A DNA stretch of 51,516 bases from an uncultured Clostridia bacterium (GCA_947166275.1 CAMVDP010000014.1:1-51516); one strand, 5' to 3'; counted from the stretch's first letter, positions 34,862 to 42,996 are shown. Program-made: numbers and translations. Notes: generated from the sequence alone by a model not told the origin.

Positions 34862-36685
34862 TTACTCCTTTTCAGTTTTTTCGTCTTCGGACGAATAGAC
34901 CTCGTAACCGTCCTTGCTTCCGTCCTTGACATGGCTCAAAGCCTTGCCGGCACTGCGGAAGAGGGTGTTATAGTCTCTGCCCGAATACGGATATATCGAA
35001 ACTCCGACACTTGCGGAGATCGAGACCTGTTTGTTCTTTGAGGTGTAGCTGCCGCGGATCTGTTCGCAGATAGCTCTTGCCTTGCTTTCGATGATATTCA
35101 TGCCAACATTTCTTGCCTTTGCGGAAAGCTGAAGGAATGCCGCGAACTCATCGCCGCCTATCCTTCCGACAAAGTCTCTTTCGCTGAACACGATGCAGAG
35201 CTTCTTCGCTACATCGGCGAGCACCTGATCACCTGTGGTATGACCGAGGTCATCATTGACAGTACGAAAGTTATCGATATCTATAATGTATATCGCGAAA
35301 AGGTCGCTGTCAGACGCAGAGCGCAGCATGGCGGTAACATTGTTGTAGAACGCGCTCTTGCTGTATATGCCCGTTATGGGATCCTTGTCGATGCCTGCAT
35401 TGATAAGTGCCTCACGGTTCATTATATCGTCGGCATTCACAAGGCTTCCTATGAATCGGGTCGGAGCGCCGTCATGTCCGCGCACCACCGTACCCTTGAT
35501 ACGGAACCACCTGTATGTGCCGTCGGTGCAGCAGAAGCGGAATTCGCCGCGCACCGAGGTATAATCGGTGACCGCGAGATCCTCCACGATGCGGCGGACC
35601 TCTTTATCCTCCTCATGCACACGCTCGATCAAAGCAAGTGTCTCCGTGCGGGAAAAGATGTTCTTTCCATCCTTGTTGTCTATGATATTGTCGGTACTGC
35701 CGTCGAGAGTAAGCTGCTGCTTCTTGTAATCGTAGTCAAACACAAGATCCTGCGCTTCCACCGTGACAAGCTTGAAACGCTCGTTCGAACGCAGTATGTC
35801 ACTGTTGCTGCGGGCAAGGTACATGATTGAGATCGCGATGATAAGAAAAGCAAACACCACAAGCAGCACAAGTATCATAGTGTCGGCGCGCATCAGCGAC
35901 ATCTGCTGCCTGAACGCGGAATTCGGTACGATCTCGGAGATGTATGTGCCGAACAGCCCTACCGGGGCCACAGCCACTGTACTTTCGATGACACCGAATC
36001 TGTATTCCGAAATGCTCACAGTACCTTTGGCAGGATGCGAGACATCTGTGTCGGTAAAGATATTGGATATCTTCTGTACATCGTATGGCGCATTATCCGA
36101 GAGCACTATGACATTGCCATCCTTGTCGACAAGCAGACATGCGCGGGAAATAGCCGAACCCGTTGAGGACAGAAGTAAAGCGATGTTCTCACGAGAACCG
36201 ACACCGAACAGCGCGCCCGCCACCTTACCGCCCTGCTTTACCGGCGCTCCCATGAAATAGCGGGAGTCGCTGAACATCAGGGTATAGCCGGTAAGCGCTG
36301 AGTCCGTGAAGCCTTCGGGAAGCTTCTCCGAATATGAAGCACCGGAGCAGTCGAATGCGTCTCCGACACTGTTGAGCGCTCCCACGGTGGTGAATGTTCC
36401 GGTGACAATAAGGGTCTCCGCCGTTTTACGAAGCTCATCCTTATCGGAGAACGTCACACCTTCGAAGTTTGCTCCTTCGGAGGTAAGCAGCGCAAGCTGT
36501 TCATCAAATGAAGCCTTGAACACTGCAGCAAGAACAGATGTATTTTCAGACAAATACGAAACATTGATGCTATTTATGTTACCGCCAATACTCGACCCGA
36601 ACCACATAAACGCGACGGTCAGAGTAAGCAGAGAGGCGATCACGGAAATTATCGCCGGGATATGACTTCTTCTGTTTGGTCGCAT
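34862..36685 (-). CDS. Membrane sensor diguanylate cyclase (PAS-GGDEF)
   Basis: 607 aa. A first membrane helix (about 10-33), an extracytoplasmic sensor region of Cache type (about 35-265), a second helix (about 268-290), a PAS domain (about 300-420) and a GGDEF domain with an intact GGDEF motif (510-514). It makes cyclic di-GMP. The inhibitory RxxD site before the motif is absent (Ser in place of Arg), so feedback inhibition through it is unlikely. GAGGAG precedes the start. It is first in a two-gene unit with the TRAP-type binding protein. Confidence 0.92.
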   Translation of the reverse strand: MRPNRRSHIPAIISVIASLLTLTVAFMWFGSSIGGNINSINVSYLSENTSVLAAVFKASFDEQLALLTSEGANFEGVTFSDKDELRKTAETLIVTGTFTTVGALNSVGDAFDCSGASYSEKLPEGFTDSALTGYTLMFSDSRYFMGAPVKQGGKVAGALFGVGSRENIALLLSSTGSAISRACLLVDKDGNVIVLSDNAPYDVQKISNIFTDTDVSHPAKGTVSISEYRFGVIESTVAVAPVGLFGTYISEIVPNSAFRQQMSLMRADTMILVLLVVFAFLIIAISIMYLARSNSDILRSNERFKLVTVEAQDLVFDYDYKKQQLTLDGSTDNIIDNKDGKNIFSRTETLALIERVHEEDKEVRRIVEDLAVTDYTSVRGEFRFCCTDGTYRWFRIKGTVVRGHDGAPTRFIGSLVNADDIMNREALINAGIDKDPITGIYSKSAFYNNVTAMLRSASDSDLFAIYIIDIDNFRTVNDDLGHTTGDQVLADVAKKLCIVFSERDFVGRIGGDEFAAFLQLSAKARNVGMNIIESKARAICEQIRGSYTSKNKQVSISASVGVSIYPYSGRDYNTLFRSAGKALSHVKDGSKDGYEVYSSEDEKTEKE

Positions 36686-36729
36686 TTTTTGCTCCTCGTA
36701 TACCTATTGATGTAATACATATTTATATT

Positions 36730-36758
36730 ATTATACATATTTAGCGGTTTATAGTCAA
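36730..36758 (-). promoter_or_regulatory. Promoter of the diguanylate cyclase-binding protein pair
   Basis: Minus strand TTGACT (36753-36758), 17-nt spacer, TATAAT (36730-36735). Confidence 0.75.
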
Positions 36759-36923
36759 GAGCGAGAACATGAAGTTTGAAATTTTCCACAAATACAGACA
36801 AAAGGGCTTGGCATAAATGCCGATTTTACACATATAAGGTTACAGTTGGGTTACATTTGCGACCGCTGTAGACTTTTGCAGTTATATGCCATTATTTGTA
36901 ACGCATTTCTTTTAAAAAAGGGG

Positions 36924-36952
36924 TTGACAAATCATAAACATTGTGCTATAAT
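36924..36952 (+). promoter_or_regulatory. Promoter of tRNA-fMet
   Basis: Perfect TTGACA (36924-36929), 17-nt spacer, TATAAT (36947-36952), 31 bp before the tRNA. Between the diguanylate cyclase start and this promoter I see nothing else. Confidence 0.85.
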
Positions 36953-36983
36953 AGGTAAGCGTTCACGGAACGCCGTTCAATAT

Positions 36984-37060
<77 letters not shown>

Positions 37061-37063
37061 TTG

Positions 37064-37096
37064 AAAACCGCTTAACCAATAGGGTTGAGCGGTTTT
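37064..37096 (+). terminator. Terminator after tRNA-fMet (element copy)
   Basis: Hairpin with 14-nt arms (37064-37077 and 37083-37096) and one mismatch, ending in a T-run. A near copy lies after attR at about 42706-42738. Confidence 0.8.
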
Positions 37097-37139
37097 ATTC
37101 TTTGCCTGTTAAACTAAAATTTTAACATCATTTTCGGCA

Positions 37140-37161
37140 TTTGTCGCAAATTTGTCGCAAA
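37140..37161. repeat. Tandem 11-bp repeats, left integrase arm sites
   Basis: TTTGTCGCAAA occurs twice back to back (37140-37150, 37151-37161), between the terminator and the end of the integrase gene. The same unit recurs at the right end. Confidence 0.6.
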
Positions 37162-37230
37162 TCACTTGAAAAACTTTCGATGAGATATGAAAAGGCGGTA
37201 AGCTGTATTAGCCTATCGCCTTTTGTTTTA

Positions 37231-38619
37231 TTATCCGATTTTCTTGTTATTGTTATCCCTTCCCTTTTTGAGCATGGCGGCTATGTTATCAGCGGCTACG
37301 GCATCAGCAGACTGTAATTGATGACTATATATATTTCCTGTCGTTTGGATTGAAGCATGTCCTAATCGATCTGAAACTATCTTCAATGGCGTTCCTGCCG
37401 CTATCATCAAAGTCGCGTTTGTATGTCGGAGGGAGTGAACGCATACATCGGGAAGTTGTTTACGCTGTACGAACTCATGAAACCATTTGCTTATCGTGTC
37501 CGGGAATATGGGCTGCCCGTTATCCTTTGTGAATAATCTTCCGCTCTCCTGCCAATATGAACCGCGTTCGGCTTTTAGATCATTCTGCCATTTGCGATAT
37601 TCATTTATGATATCAAGCACATCTTCCGAAATCTTGATAACTCTTGTTGACTTGCGTGTCTTTGTCTTGCTCTCAAATATGCCCTTTTTAGGCAAATACA
37701 GCGAATTTTTGTGAACGTATATCTGTTTATTGATGAAGTCGATATCTTCCCAAGAGAGCCCGCAGAGCTCCGCACGGCGTAACCCGGTATGAACGAATAG
37801 CTGTATCATCACCGCGTATTGATACGGTTCACCTTCAAGAGCTTCAAAGAGTGCCGCCGCTCCGTTTTCGTCAAGATAACGGCTTTCTTTATACTCAACT
37901 TTTGGCGGCTTGACACGTTCGCAGGGATTGGAGAAGATCACCTGCCATTGTACGGCGGTTGAGAATATCGAGGACAAGAGAACGTGATGCTCACGGATTG
38001 TTTTGTCTGACAGTCCTTTATCTTCTCCGGGTTCAAATAGTTCGGTAAGCGGCACTTTGAAATGATCTGCAACCTTTTCCGCGGATTTTAAAGTCACCGT
38101 TCTCCCGTGCTTGCAGCTGCGCATTACCGATTGAGCAACACCGATATCTTTTCCGAGAGCTTCAAGGGATTTGCCTGTTTCCTTTATCGTATCCGCTAAT
38201 ATGGGGAGCGGTACATAGTTAATACATCTTACGCCTTTTTCGGCGAGGTTTTCGTAAAATTCAAGAAGGTGATGCGGCTGAATGGCTGACAGCTTCATAT
38301 TACCGAGAGCAACACCAATTCGCTTGTATATATCGCGATACCGTGCAACAGTCCGGGGTTCAAGCTGCTTTTCCGCATAGTCATTGAACCACTTTTCCGC
38401 GAAATCGTTTAGACGTGTGCTTTCATCAAGCACCTGCCCGGTTTTGCATTTCTGCTCAAATTCAGATGCGGCTTTTTCAACGAATTTCTGTTCCTGTTTA
38501 GGAGTAAGTCCGGGGGGCGGGGTGACTGTCTTGTACTTTCTTATGTGCTTGTTTTTGCCGTTGATACCGCATGAAACCGTTATCCTATAACTGTTCGCGC
38601 GTTTACAGATGTTTGCCAT
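37231..38619 (-). CDS. int: Tyrosine recombinase (integrase) with inserted XRE helix-turn-helix
   Basis: 462 aa. An N-terminal arm-binding part (about 1-60) is followed by the core-binding domain (about 67-240) and the catalytic domain (about 245-455). The catalytic residues are Arg281 (Thr-Gly-Leu-Arg-Arg-Ala-Glu-Leu), a Lys in the beta-hairpin near 320, His395-x-x-Arg398, His421 and Tyr431. The core-binding domain is interrupted at about 138-196 by a segment that reads like a complete XRE/Cro helix-turn-helix. It is next to the repressor gene (7 bp apart, same strand). It would integrate and excise the element at tRNA-fMet. Confidence 0.93.
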   Translation of the reverse strand: MANICKRANSYRITVSCGINGKNKHIRKYKTVTPPPGLTPKQEQKFVEKAASEFEQKCKTGQVLDESTRLNDFAEKWFNDYAEKQLEPRTVARYRDIYKRIGVALGNMKLSAIQPHHLLEFYENLAEKGVRCINYVPLPILADTIKETGKSLEALGKDIGVAQSVMRSCKHGRTVTLKSAEKVADHFKVPLTELFEPGEDKGLSDKTIREHHVLLSSIFSTAVQWQVIFSNPCERVKPPKVEYKESRYLDENGAAALFEALEGEPYQYAVMIQLFVHTGLRRAELCGLSWEDIDFINKQIYVHKNSLYLPKKGIFESKTKTRKSTRVIKISEDVLDIINEYRKWQNDLKAERGSYWQESGRLFTKDNGQPIFPDTISKWFHEFVQRKQLPDVCVHSLRHTNATLMIAAGTPLKIVSDRLGHASIQTTGNIYSHQLQSADAVAADNIAAMLKKGRDNNNKKIG

Positions 38620-38625
38620 TGTCCT

Positions 38626-39258
38626 TCATCTCCTTTTTGCTTGTGCCTGATACTGCAAATATATATCGTTTCCTTCTTTGCGCTTGTCTTTTAGATATCC
38701 GATAACATAATAGCATTCAGAATCTATTATCAAAGCCGGGTCGAATGTCGTTACCGTGTTGGTGATCGTACTTTTCAGACGGATTTTATCAAAGCAATCG
38801 GAATCAGGATATAAATGTTTCTCATAGTCGTTTGTTTCGAAATCCTCAAACAGAATGATAGAGATGTTTTCAAATATATGGAGTTTTTCGTCATCTTCAA
38901 GTAAACAGCTTATCGCTGCCTTTGCTCTCCATTCATCGGCTGCCTTATGCAGGTTCTCAATTGCCTTTTCGGTCAAACCCGTGTATGAAGCCGCTTGCTG
39001 TACGTCCGGCTCAATAGACTTTATCGGAGTACGTCCGAGAAGGTAATCACATGATACGTGATAGGCGTTTGCTATTTTTTCTAATGCGATGATATCGGGA
39101 ATGAATTTTTGTGAAAGCCAATTGGAAACCGTCTGACCTGATACGCCTATCTTTTTAGCGATCTCCGTATTATTTGCATCTCCGACAAGTTTGCGAAAGA
39201 TATCGAAAAAAACGTGTTCCTTCTTCTTTGCTGTTTCAAGCGCGCTTGATGTTGTCAT
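38626..39258 (-). CDS. XRE/CI-like repressor of the element
   Basis: 210 aa. The helix-turn-helix (about 30-75) reads Asn-Thr-Glu-Ile-Ala-Lys-Lys-Ile-Gly-Val-Ser-Gly-Gln-Thr-Val-Ser-Asn-Trp and ends with the usual Asp-Tyr-Leu-Leu-Gly-Arg. The rest is alpha/beta without a LexA-type Ser-Lys protease motif that I can see, so release by another protein (as for Stl) is more likely than self-cleavage. It is divergent from the early genes and 7 bp upstream of the integrase. Confidence 0.88.
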   Translation of the reverse strand: MTTSSALETAKKKEHVFFDIFRKLVGDANNTEIAKKIGVSGQTVSNWLSQKFIPDIIALEKIANAYHVSCDYLLGRTPIKSIEPDVQQAASYTGLTEKAIENLHKAADEWRAKAAISCLLEDDEKLHIFENISIILFEDFETNDYEKHLYPDSDCFDKIRLKSTITNTVTTFDPALIIDSECYYVIGYLKDKRKEGNDIYLQYQAQAKRR

Positions 39259-39316
39259 TTAGATTCACCGTCCTGTTAAAGCTAACTTGATATTTATGTA
39301 TTTCAAAAAAATATGC

Positions 39317-39345
39317 TTGACTACTACAAGTTTTCATGATACAAT
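39317..39345 (+). promoter_or_regulatory. Early promoter of the element
   Basis: TTGACT (39317-39322), 17-nt spacer, TACAAT (39340-39345), in the 148-bp gap between the repressor and the divergent early genes. Likely the target of the repressor. Confidence 0.65.
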
Positions 39346-39456
39346 GGAGTAAGCGAAAAGGAAAAAACAAAACCTTTTCTTTCCTTTTTACTTATTATAT
39401 CACGTTTGTTTGAGTTTGTCAAGCAAAAATCAAACATAATTGAAGGCGGTGAAGAT

Positions 39457-39630
39457 ATGAGCGAAAACATTTTTACAGTCGAGCAGATGACGGCAGCACG
39501 GCGCGCGTACCAGCGAGAATGGCGCGCAAAGAATCGGGAAAAGGTGAAGGAGTATAACGCCCGGTTTTGGTCGAAGAAGTGCGCGGAAAAGATGCTTGCA
39601 GAGAAAAAAGAAAAATCCGACGGAGCGTGA
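39457..39630 (+). CDS. Small basic protein of the element, 57 aa
   Basis: Highly charged, with repeated Arg/Lys and a Tyr-Gln-Arg-Glu-Trp-Arg-Ala-Lys-Asn-Arg stretch; similar short proteins are common in Clostridia prophages, but no function is known. An in-frame TTG lies at 39406, but the ATG at 39457 has AAGGCGG at a good distance. A 9-bp inverted repeat (39615-39623, 39636-39644) spans its stop. Confidence 0.65.
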   Translation: MSENIFTVEQMTAARRAYQREWRAKNREKVKEYNARFWSKKCAEKMLAEKKEKSDGA

Positions 39631-39728
39631 TTAAACCGTCGGATAATATGAACAAACAGGTCAAGCCTGTCTATGTGTATATAATATCACAAATGACCGG
39701 GCTTGTCAATATTGAAAGGATATAAAAT

Positions 39729-40022
39729 ATGATGAAAAGCGACAAGCTTGTAGCAGCGTTCAAAGAAACCGACTATCCGGAAACCGAAGTAGAGCGGTCA
39801 AACCTGATGATGCCGCTCCGGGCGGCGGCTGAAAAGTACGGGCTCTCTTACTATGCCGTTCGGCTGCTTGCTCTCAACGGGGAAATACCTGCTATCCGCA
39901 TAGGACAGGGGAAAATACTTGTAAACGCGGCGGGGCTGGAATCCTATTTATCATCGGCACGGTTGACCGACAGACCACCAGAACCGGACAGCGTTCACGG
40001 AATCCGGGTTTTGGGGCGGTGA
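39729..40022 (+). CDS. Excisionase-like helix-turn-helix protein
   Basis: 97 aa. Residues about 28-75 (Pro-Leu-Arg-Ala-Ala-Ala-Glu-Lys-Tyr-Gly-Leu-Ser...Val-Arg-x-Leu...Gly-Glu-Ile-Pro-Ala-Ile-Arg-Ile-Gly) match the MerR-like winged helix of Xis proteins. It could direct excision with the integrase, or act as an early regulator. An AAAGGA site precedes the ATG. Confidence 0.75.
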   Translation: MMKSDKLVAAFKETDYPETEVERSNLMMPLRAAAEKYGLSYYAVRLLALNGEIPAIRIGQGKILVNAAGLESYLSSARLTDRPPEPDSVHGIRVLGR

Positions 40023-40026
40023 TGTT

Positions 40027-40680
40027 ATGATAGACAGCTTTGTACTGTATACCGATATGTACGAGGAGATCAAGCTCTTAACAATTGAACAGCGCGGTCA
40101 ACTGTTGGATATGATATTCATGTACGCCAAAGGCGAAAACGCGGACACCGACGATCTTTCGCTTAAAATTCTGTTCTCTACTATCAGAAAAACGCTTGAC
40201 CGAAACGCGGTCAAATATAACCAGATGAAAGAACAGCGAAGGGTAGCAGGAAGAAAAGGCGGTCAAGCTCCAAGAAAGCAAAGCCAAGCAAACGAAAGCT
40301 TTGCTCACCAAAGCCAAGCAAACGAAGCTGATACTGTATTTGTTCCTGCTCCTGTTCCTGATAATGCTCCTGTTCCTGATAGTGTTTCTGATTCTATTCC
40401 TGTCGGGGAACACACACATATTCCCCACAGCGTTGAAGAAGTCAAGAAATATGCCAAGGAAACAGGACAGGCAAAAAATTGCGAACGCTTTTATAATTAT
40501 TATGCAGCGCGTGGGTGGAAAGCAAACGGTTCACCTGTTCTTGTTTGGGAACCGCTCTTTGATAATTGGGTTGATTACGAAGACAACAGTCAGATCACAA
40601 CATCAGACAAGACCCCAGCGTATAACAAGAGCGAGATAGCAGAACACAACAAGCGTAAATACAAATCATTGCCGGATTAA
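40027..40680 (+). CDS. DUF6291-type protein, possible replication organiser
   Basis: 217 aa. The N-terminal domain (Met-Tyr-Glu-Glu-Ile-Lys-Leu-Leu...Gln-Arg-Gly-Gln-Leu-Leu) fits DUF6291 phage proteins. A low-complexity linker (about 78-135) rich in Gln, Ala, Pro and Val is built from DNA repeats of 30-bp and 18-bp period. The C-terminus (Phe-Tyr-Asn-Tyr-Tyr-Ala-Ala-Arg-Gly-Trp...Trp) resembles the tail of phage replisome-organiser proteins that recruit helicase loader. The role is inferred. Confidence 0.7.
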   Translation: MIDSFVLYTDMYEEIKLLTIEQRGQLLDMIFMYAKGENADTDDLSLKILFSTIRKTLDRNAVKYNQMKEQRRVAGRKGGQAPRKQSQANESFAHQSQANEADTVFVPAPVPDNAPVPDSVSDSIPVGEHTHIPHSVEEVKKYAKETGQAKNCERFYNYYAARGWKANGSPVLVWEPLFDNWVDYEDNSQITTSDKTPAYNKSEIAEHNKRKYKSLPD

Positions 40681-40691
40681 GAGGTGCAGCT

Positions 40692-41063
40692 ATGGGCTTA
40701 TCATCACAACGCAAAGGGGCATCGGGGGAACGTGAACTTTGTTCCGTTCTCCGACAGCGCGGATATAATGTCGAGCGCGGGGGTTCACAGACTTATGGAA
40801 CAATACCTGATATTTACGGGCTGCCCGGTGTTCACGTCGAAGTTAAACGTGTTGAGCGTTTGAACGTTTCAGCAGCTATGCAGCAATCTATTCGAGATTC
40901 ACAAAAATTCATGGACGGCGTTCCCGTACTCATGCACCGTCGAAATCGTGAACCATGGCTTGTAACTATGGAACTTGATGCATGGCTTGATTTATTCGAA
41001 GGGAAGGGGGTGAGATCATGCCCGGTGGAAAGGGAAGAATTAACGAGTACAACGAGAGCCTGA
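40692..41063 (+). CDS. PD-(D/E)XK nuclease, Holliday-junction-resolvase-like
   Basis: 123 aa. An N-terminal Gly-Ala-Ser-Gly-Glu-Arg-Glu-Leu helix is followed by Pro-Asp-x8-His-Val-Glu-Val-Lys, the catalytic PD...ExK core, here with Asp near 42 and Glu-x-Lys near 52. The small size fits resolvase-like nucleases of phages. Its 3' end overlaps the next gene by 46 bp. Confidence 0.8.
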   Translation: MGLSSQRKGASGERELCSVLRQRGYNVERGGSQTYGTIPDIYGLPGVHVEVKRVERLNVSAAMQQSIRDSQKFMDGVPVLMHRRNREPWLVTMELDAWLDLFEGKGVRSCPVEREELTSTTRA

Positions 41064-41485
41064 CACCTGAAAAGCGCAAGGAAAACGCAAAAAACGCGGC
41101 AAAATCTCCTAAACGGCATCGTACAAAACAGATACGCGAATATGCCCGTGCTATATGCCGGAATCCTGCTCCTGATGCTGCACGTGCAGCACTTGCGAAA
41201 TACGGTATTTGTGATGAAGATTCGACAACATCGGCGTTAATAGCATTAGGCATTGTCGAAGCGGCACTTTCAGGTGATATGAAAGCCGTTGAGAAGGTCG
41301 AAAAGTATCTACATGAAGCGGACAACGAACGCGAACAGCTTGAATTGCGGTTGCTTGAAGCGCGTGTCCGTGCATTGGAAACGAAAACGGAAGCCGCTGA
41401 CCCGGTGCAAATAATCTTTTGCCCGCGTAGAACAGGTGAAAATGACGAACGAATATCTTGCGAGGAATGCGACGGACAATTCTGA
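41018..41485 (+). CDS. Small-terminase-like protein of the element
   Basis: 155 aa. A basic N-terminus with Asn-Ala-Lys-Asn-Ala-Ala-Lys-Ser is followed by helices with Thr-Ser-Ala-Leu-Ile-Ala-Leu-Gly-Ile-Val-Glu-Ala-Ala-Leu-Ser-Gly-Asp and a coiled-coil-like Glu/Leu-rich stretch (about 105-130). This general layout (Gly/Ala-rich basic start, then a helix with Gly-Asp) is common in short phage proteins often placed at the terminase small-subunit position. The assignment is tentative. A strong AAGGGGGTGA site precedes the start. It overlaps both neighbours. Confidence 0.45.
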   Translation: MPGGKGRINEYNESLTPEKRKENAKNAAKSPKRHRTKQIREYARAICRNPAPDAARAALAKYGICDEDSTTSALIALGIVEAALSGDMKAVEKVEKYLHEADNEREQLELRLLEARVRALETKTEAADPVQIIFCPRRTGENDERISCEECDGQF

Positions 41486-42173
41486 TGCAGTACGGCAGCT
41501 ATGGGATAACCTTTTCCCGTTCTATTGCAAAGCTTCATGGCAATTCTACCAAGCACACAAGGAACAATGTATCAGGCGCGGCGTAACGCTTGACGATATA
41601 CGACAGGAATGTTATTTTGCTATGCTTGACAGCATCAAAGCATTTAACCATAGAAGCCCGGAACAAGAAAACCTTCATTTCATTTCTTTTTGTGGATTCC
41701 CTTTCAAGAATCATGCGGCTGCACTTGCAGGAATACGCACAAGACGGAAAGACCCGCTTGATATTGCCGTGTCGCTTGATGAACCGTATAACGGCGATAC
41801 GGTTGAACGCTTGCAGCTTATCCCCGATGAGAGCGCACAAGTGCCGCTTGACAGAATAGACAGCGACGATTATAACAGAGCTGTCCGCGAAACAGTCCGG
41901 GAAGAATTGTGTGCTTATCCGCGAGAGCTTGAAGCAATCGAGCATTCATTCTATGAAGGACAGACGAACGAAGCGGCAGGGGCGTGCATGGGTGTATCTC
42001 ATCAATATGTAAGATCGTTGAAACGTTCCGCTCTCACCAGACTGAAACAAAGTGGAAAGCTCCGAACTCTGTTCTATGGAAATCCATATCGCACAGTCGG
42101 CGCGGCTGAATGCTTGCGCTCCGGTTCTATCGTTGAACAGCTTGTCGAGAAGGCAGAAAAACGGCGATTTTAG
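41442..42173 (+). CDS. Sigma-70-like protein of the element
   Basis: 243 aa. A region-2-like helix set (Leu-Asp-Asp-Ile-Arg-Gln-Glu-Cys...Ser-Ile-Lys-Ala-Phe) lies near 50-70, and a region-4-like helix-turn-helix (Thr-Asn-Glu-Ala-Ala-Gly-Ala-Cys-Met-Gly-Val-Ser-His-Gln-Tyr-Val-Arg) near 175-205. It is probably a phage-type sigma factor or late-gene activator. A GTG at 41436 is an alternative start. It overlaps the terminase-like gene by 44 bp. Confidence 0.75.
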   Translation: MTNEYLARNATDNSDAVRQLWDNLFPFYCKASWQFYQAHKEQCIRRGVTLDDIRQECYFAMLDSIKAFNHRSPEQENLHFISFCGFPFKNHAAALAGIRTRRKDPLDIAVSLDEPYNGDTVERLQLIPDESAQVPLDRIDSDDYNRAVRETVREELCAYPRELEAIEHSFYEGQTNEAAGACMGVSHQYVRSLKRSALTRLKQSGKLRTLFYGNPYRTVGAAECLRSGSIVEQLVEKAEKRRF

Positions 42174-42253
42174 CAACGTTCGTGCGTTAAACATCAAACT
42201 CTATATTGCCGAGATTTAAAATGCGGTACAGCGCATCACAGACAACATAAACG

Positions 42254-42294
42254 CAAGCGGCACTATTTCCGACATTCGGAACAAGTGCCGCTTG
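42254..42294 (+). repeat. Nested perfect hairpin after the sigma-like gene
   Basis: Outer arms of 11 bp (42254-42264, 42284-42294) and inner arms of 6 bp (42267-42272, 42276-42281) around a 3-nt loop. A terminator role is possible though the T-run is poor; an origin or packaging signal cannot be excluded. The gene-free stretch 42174-42656 otherwise holds only the right arm sites. Confidence 0.5.
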
Positions 42295-42451
42295 TATTGT
42301 TATCGTCGATATCATAAACGCGATAAAAACGCAAGGCGCACATTTGCCAAAATGGGGGCGTAGGATTTGTCGGGTTTTCCCGCAGGGCGCAAAGTACTTT
42401 GGACAGACTTGTCGAAAGTATCTTTGCGTTATTTACGTCATAGTTATATAA

Positions 42452-42539
42452 TTTGTCGCAAGTCATTTTTGAAAATCGCTCAACCATGCGGATTTGCAGT
42501 CAATATTTTGTTGCAAATTTGTCGCATTTTTGTCGCAAA
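42452..42539. repeat. 11-bp repeats, right integrase arm sites
   Basis: Four copies of the TTTGTCGCAAA unit: one at 42452-42462 (last base changed) and three exactly in tandem at 42507-42517, 42518-42528 and 42529-42539, with zero to two differences each. They match the two copies at the left end. Confidence 0.6.
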
Positions 42540-42656
42540 ATGTTACGAAAAACGGCATATTTTTTGAAAAAGATACAAATAGCTCAATCGCACAAAACCG
42601 CATTATAAAGCTGTTTCCGAATAATTACGAAAAATATCAAAAAGAAGAAAAACGCT

Positions 42657-42702
42657 CTCATAACCCGAAGGTCGTAGGTTCAAGTCCTATCTCCGCAACC
42701 AA
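42657..42702 (+). repeat. Attachment site attR (46-bp direct repeat)
   Basis: Identical to 37015-37060. It is the displaced 3' end of the original tRNA-fMet, followed by the tRNA's original terminator hairpin (about 42706-42738). Confidence 0.9.
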
Positions 42703-42705
42703 AAC

Positions 42706-42738
42706 AAACCGCTTGACCAATAGGGTTGAGCGGTTTTT
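42706..42738 (+). terminator. Original tRNA-fMet terminator, displaced
   Basis: Near copy of the hairpin at 37064-37096, with a longer T-run. The 42741-43129 stretch beyond has an 11-bp palindrome and a second terminator but no gene. Confidence 0.7.
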
Positions 42739-42896
42739 TCGTTTTATTGGCAAATTAAAATTCAAAGCCAAAAACAACTATTTGGGGGGATTTTTGGGGG
42801 GCAACTCGGTGAAATCAGAGAAAACTAATCGTCTATAATCAGAACTGCGCAATCAATGTTCTACATCGGGACTCTGATTTCTCCGACATCTGTATT

Positions 42897-42921
42897 ATAA
42901 TCTATATATCATATAGATTAT
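42897..42921. repeat. AT-rich 11-bp inverted repeat
   Basis: Perfect arms 42897-42907 and 42911-42921 around a 3-nt centre. It may be an operator; no gene is adjacent within 200 bp. Confidence 0.4.
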
Positions 42922-42962
42922 ATATGATACGCCTTAAGTCTTGAACACATTTTTCTGTACTT

Positions 42963-42996
42963 CCGGGTGGCTGAAAGCCGTCCGGGCTTTTTTTTT
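42963..42996 (+). terminator. Terminator-like hairpin
   Basis: Stem of two 4-bp parts separated by a GT/GT mismatch, followed by nine T. What it terminates is unclear. Confidence 0.55.

Noticed and set aside
40279-40420. Short repeats that could suggest a CRISPR array
   Set aside because: Only two copies each, periods of 30 and 18 bp with no unique spacers, and they lie in frame inside a coding region.
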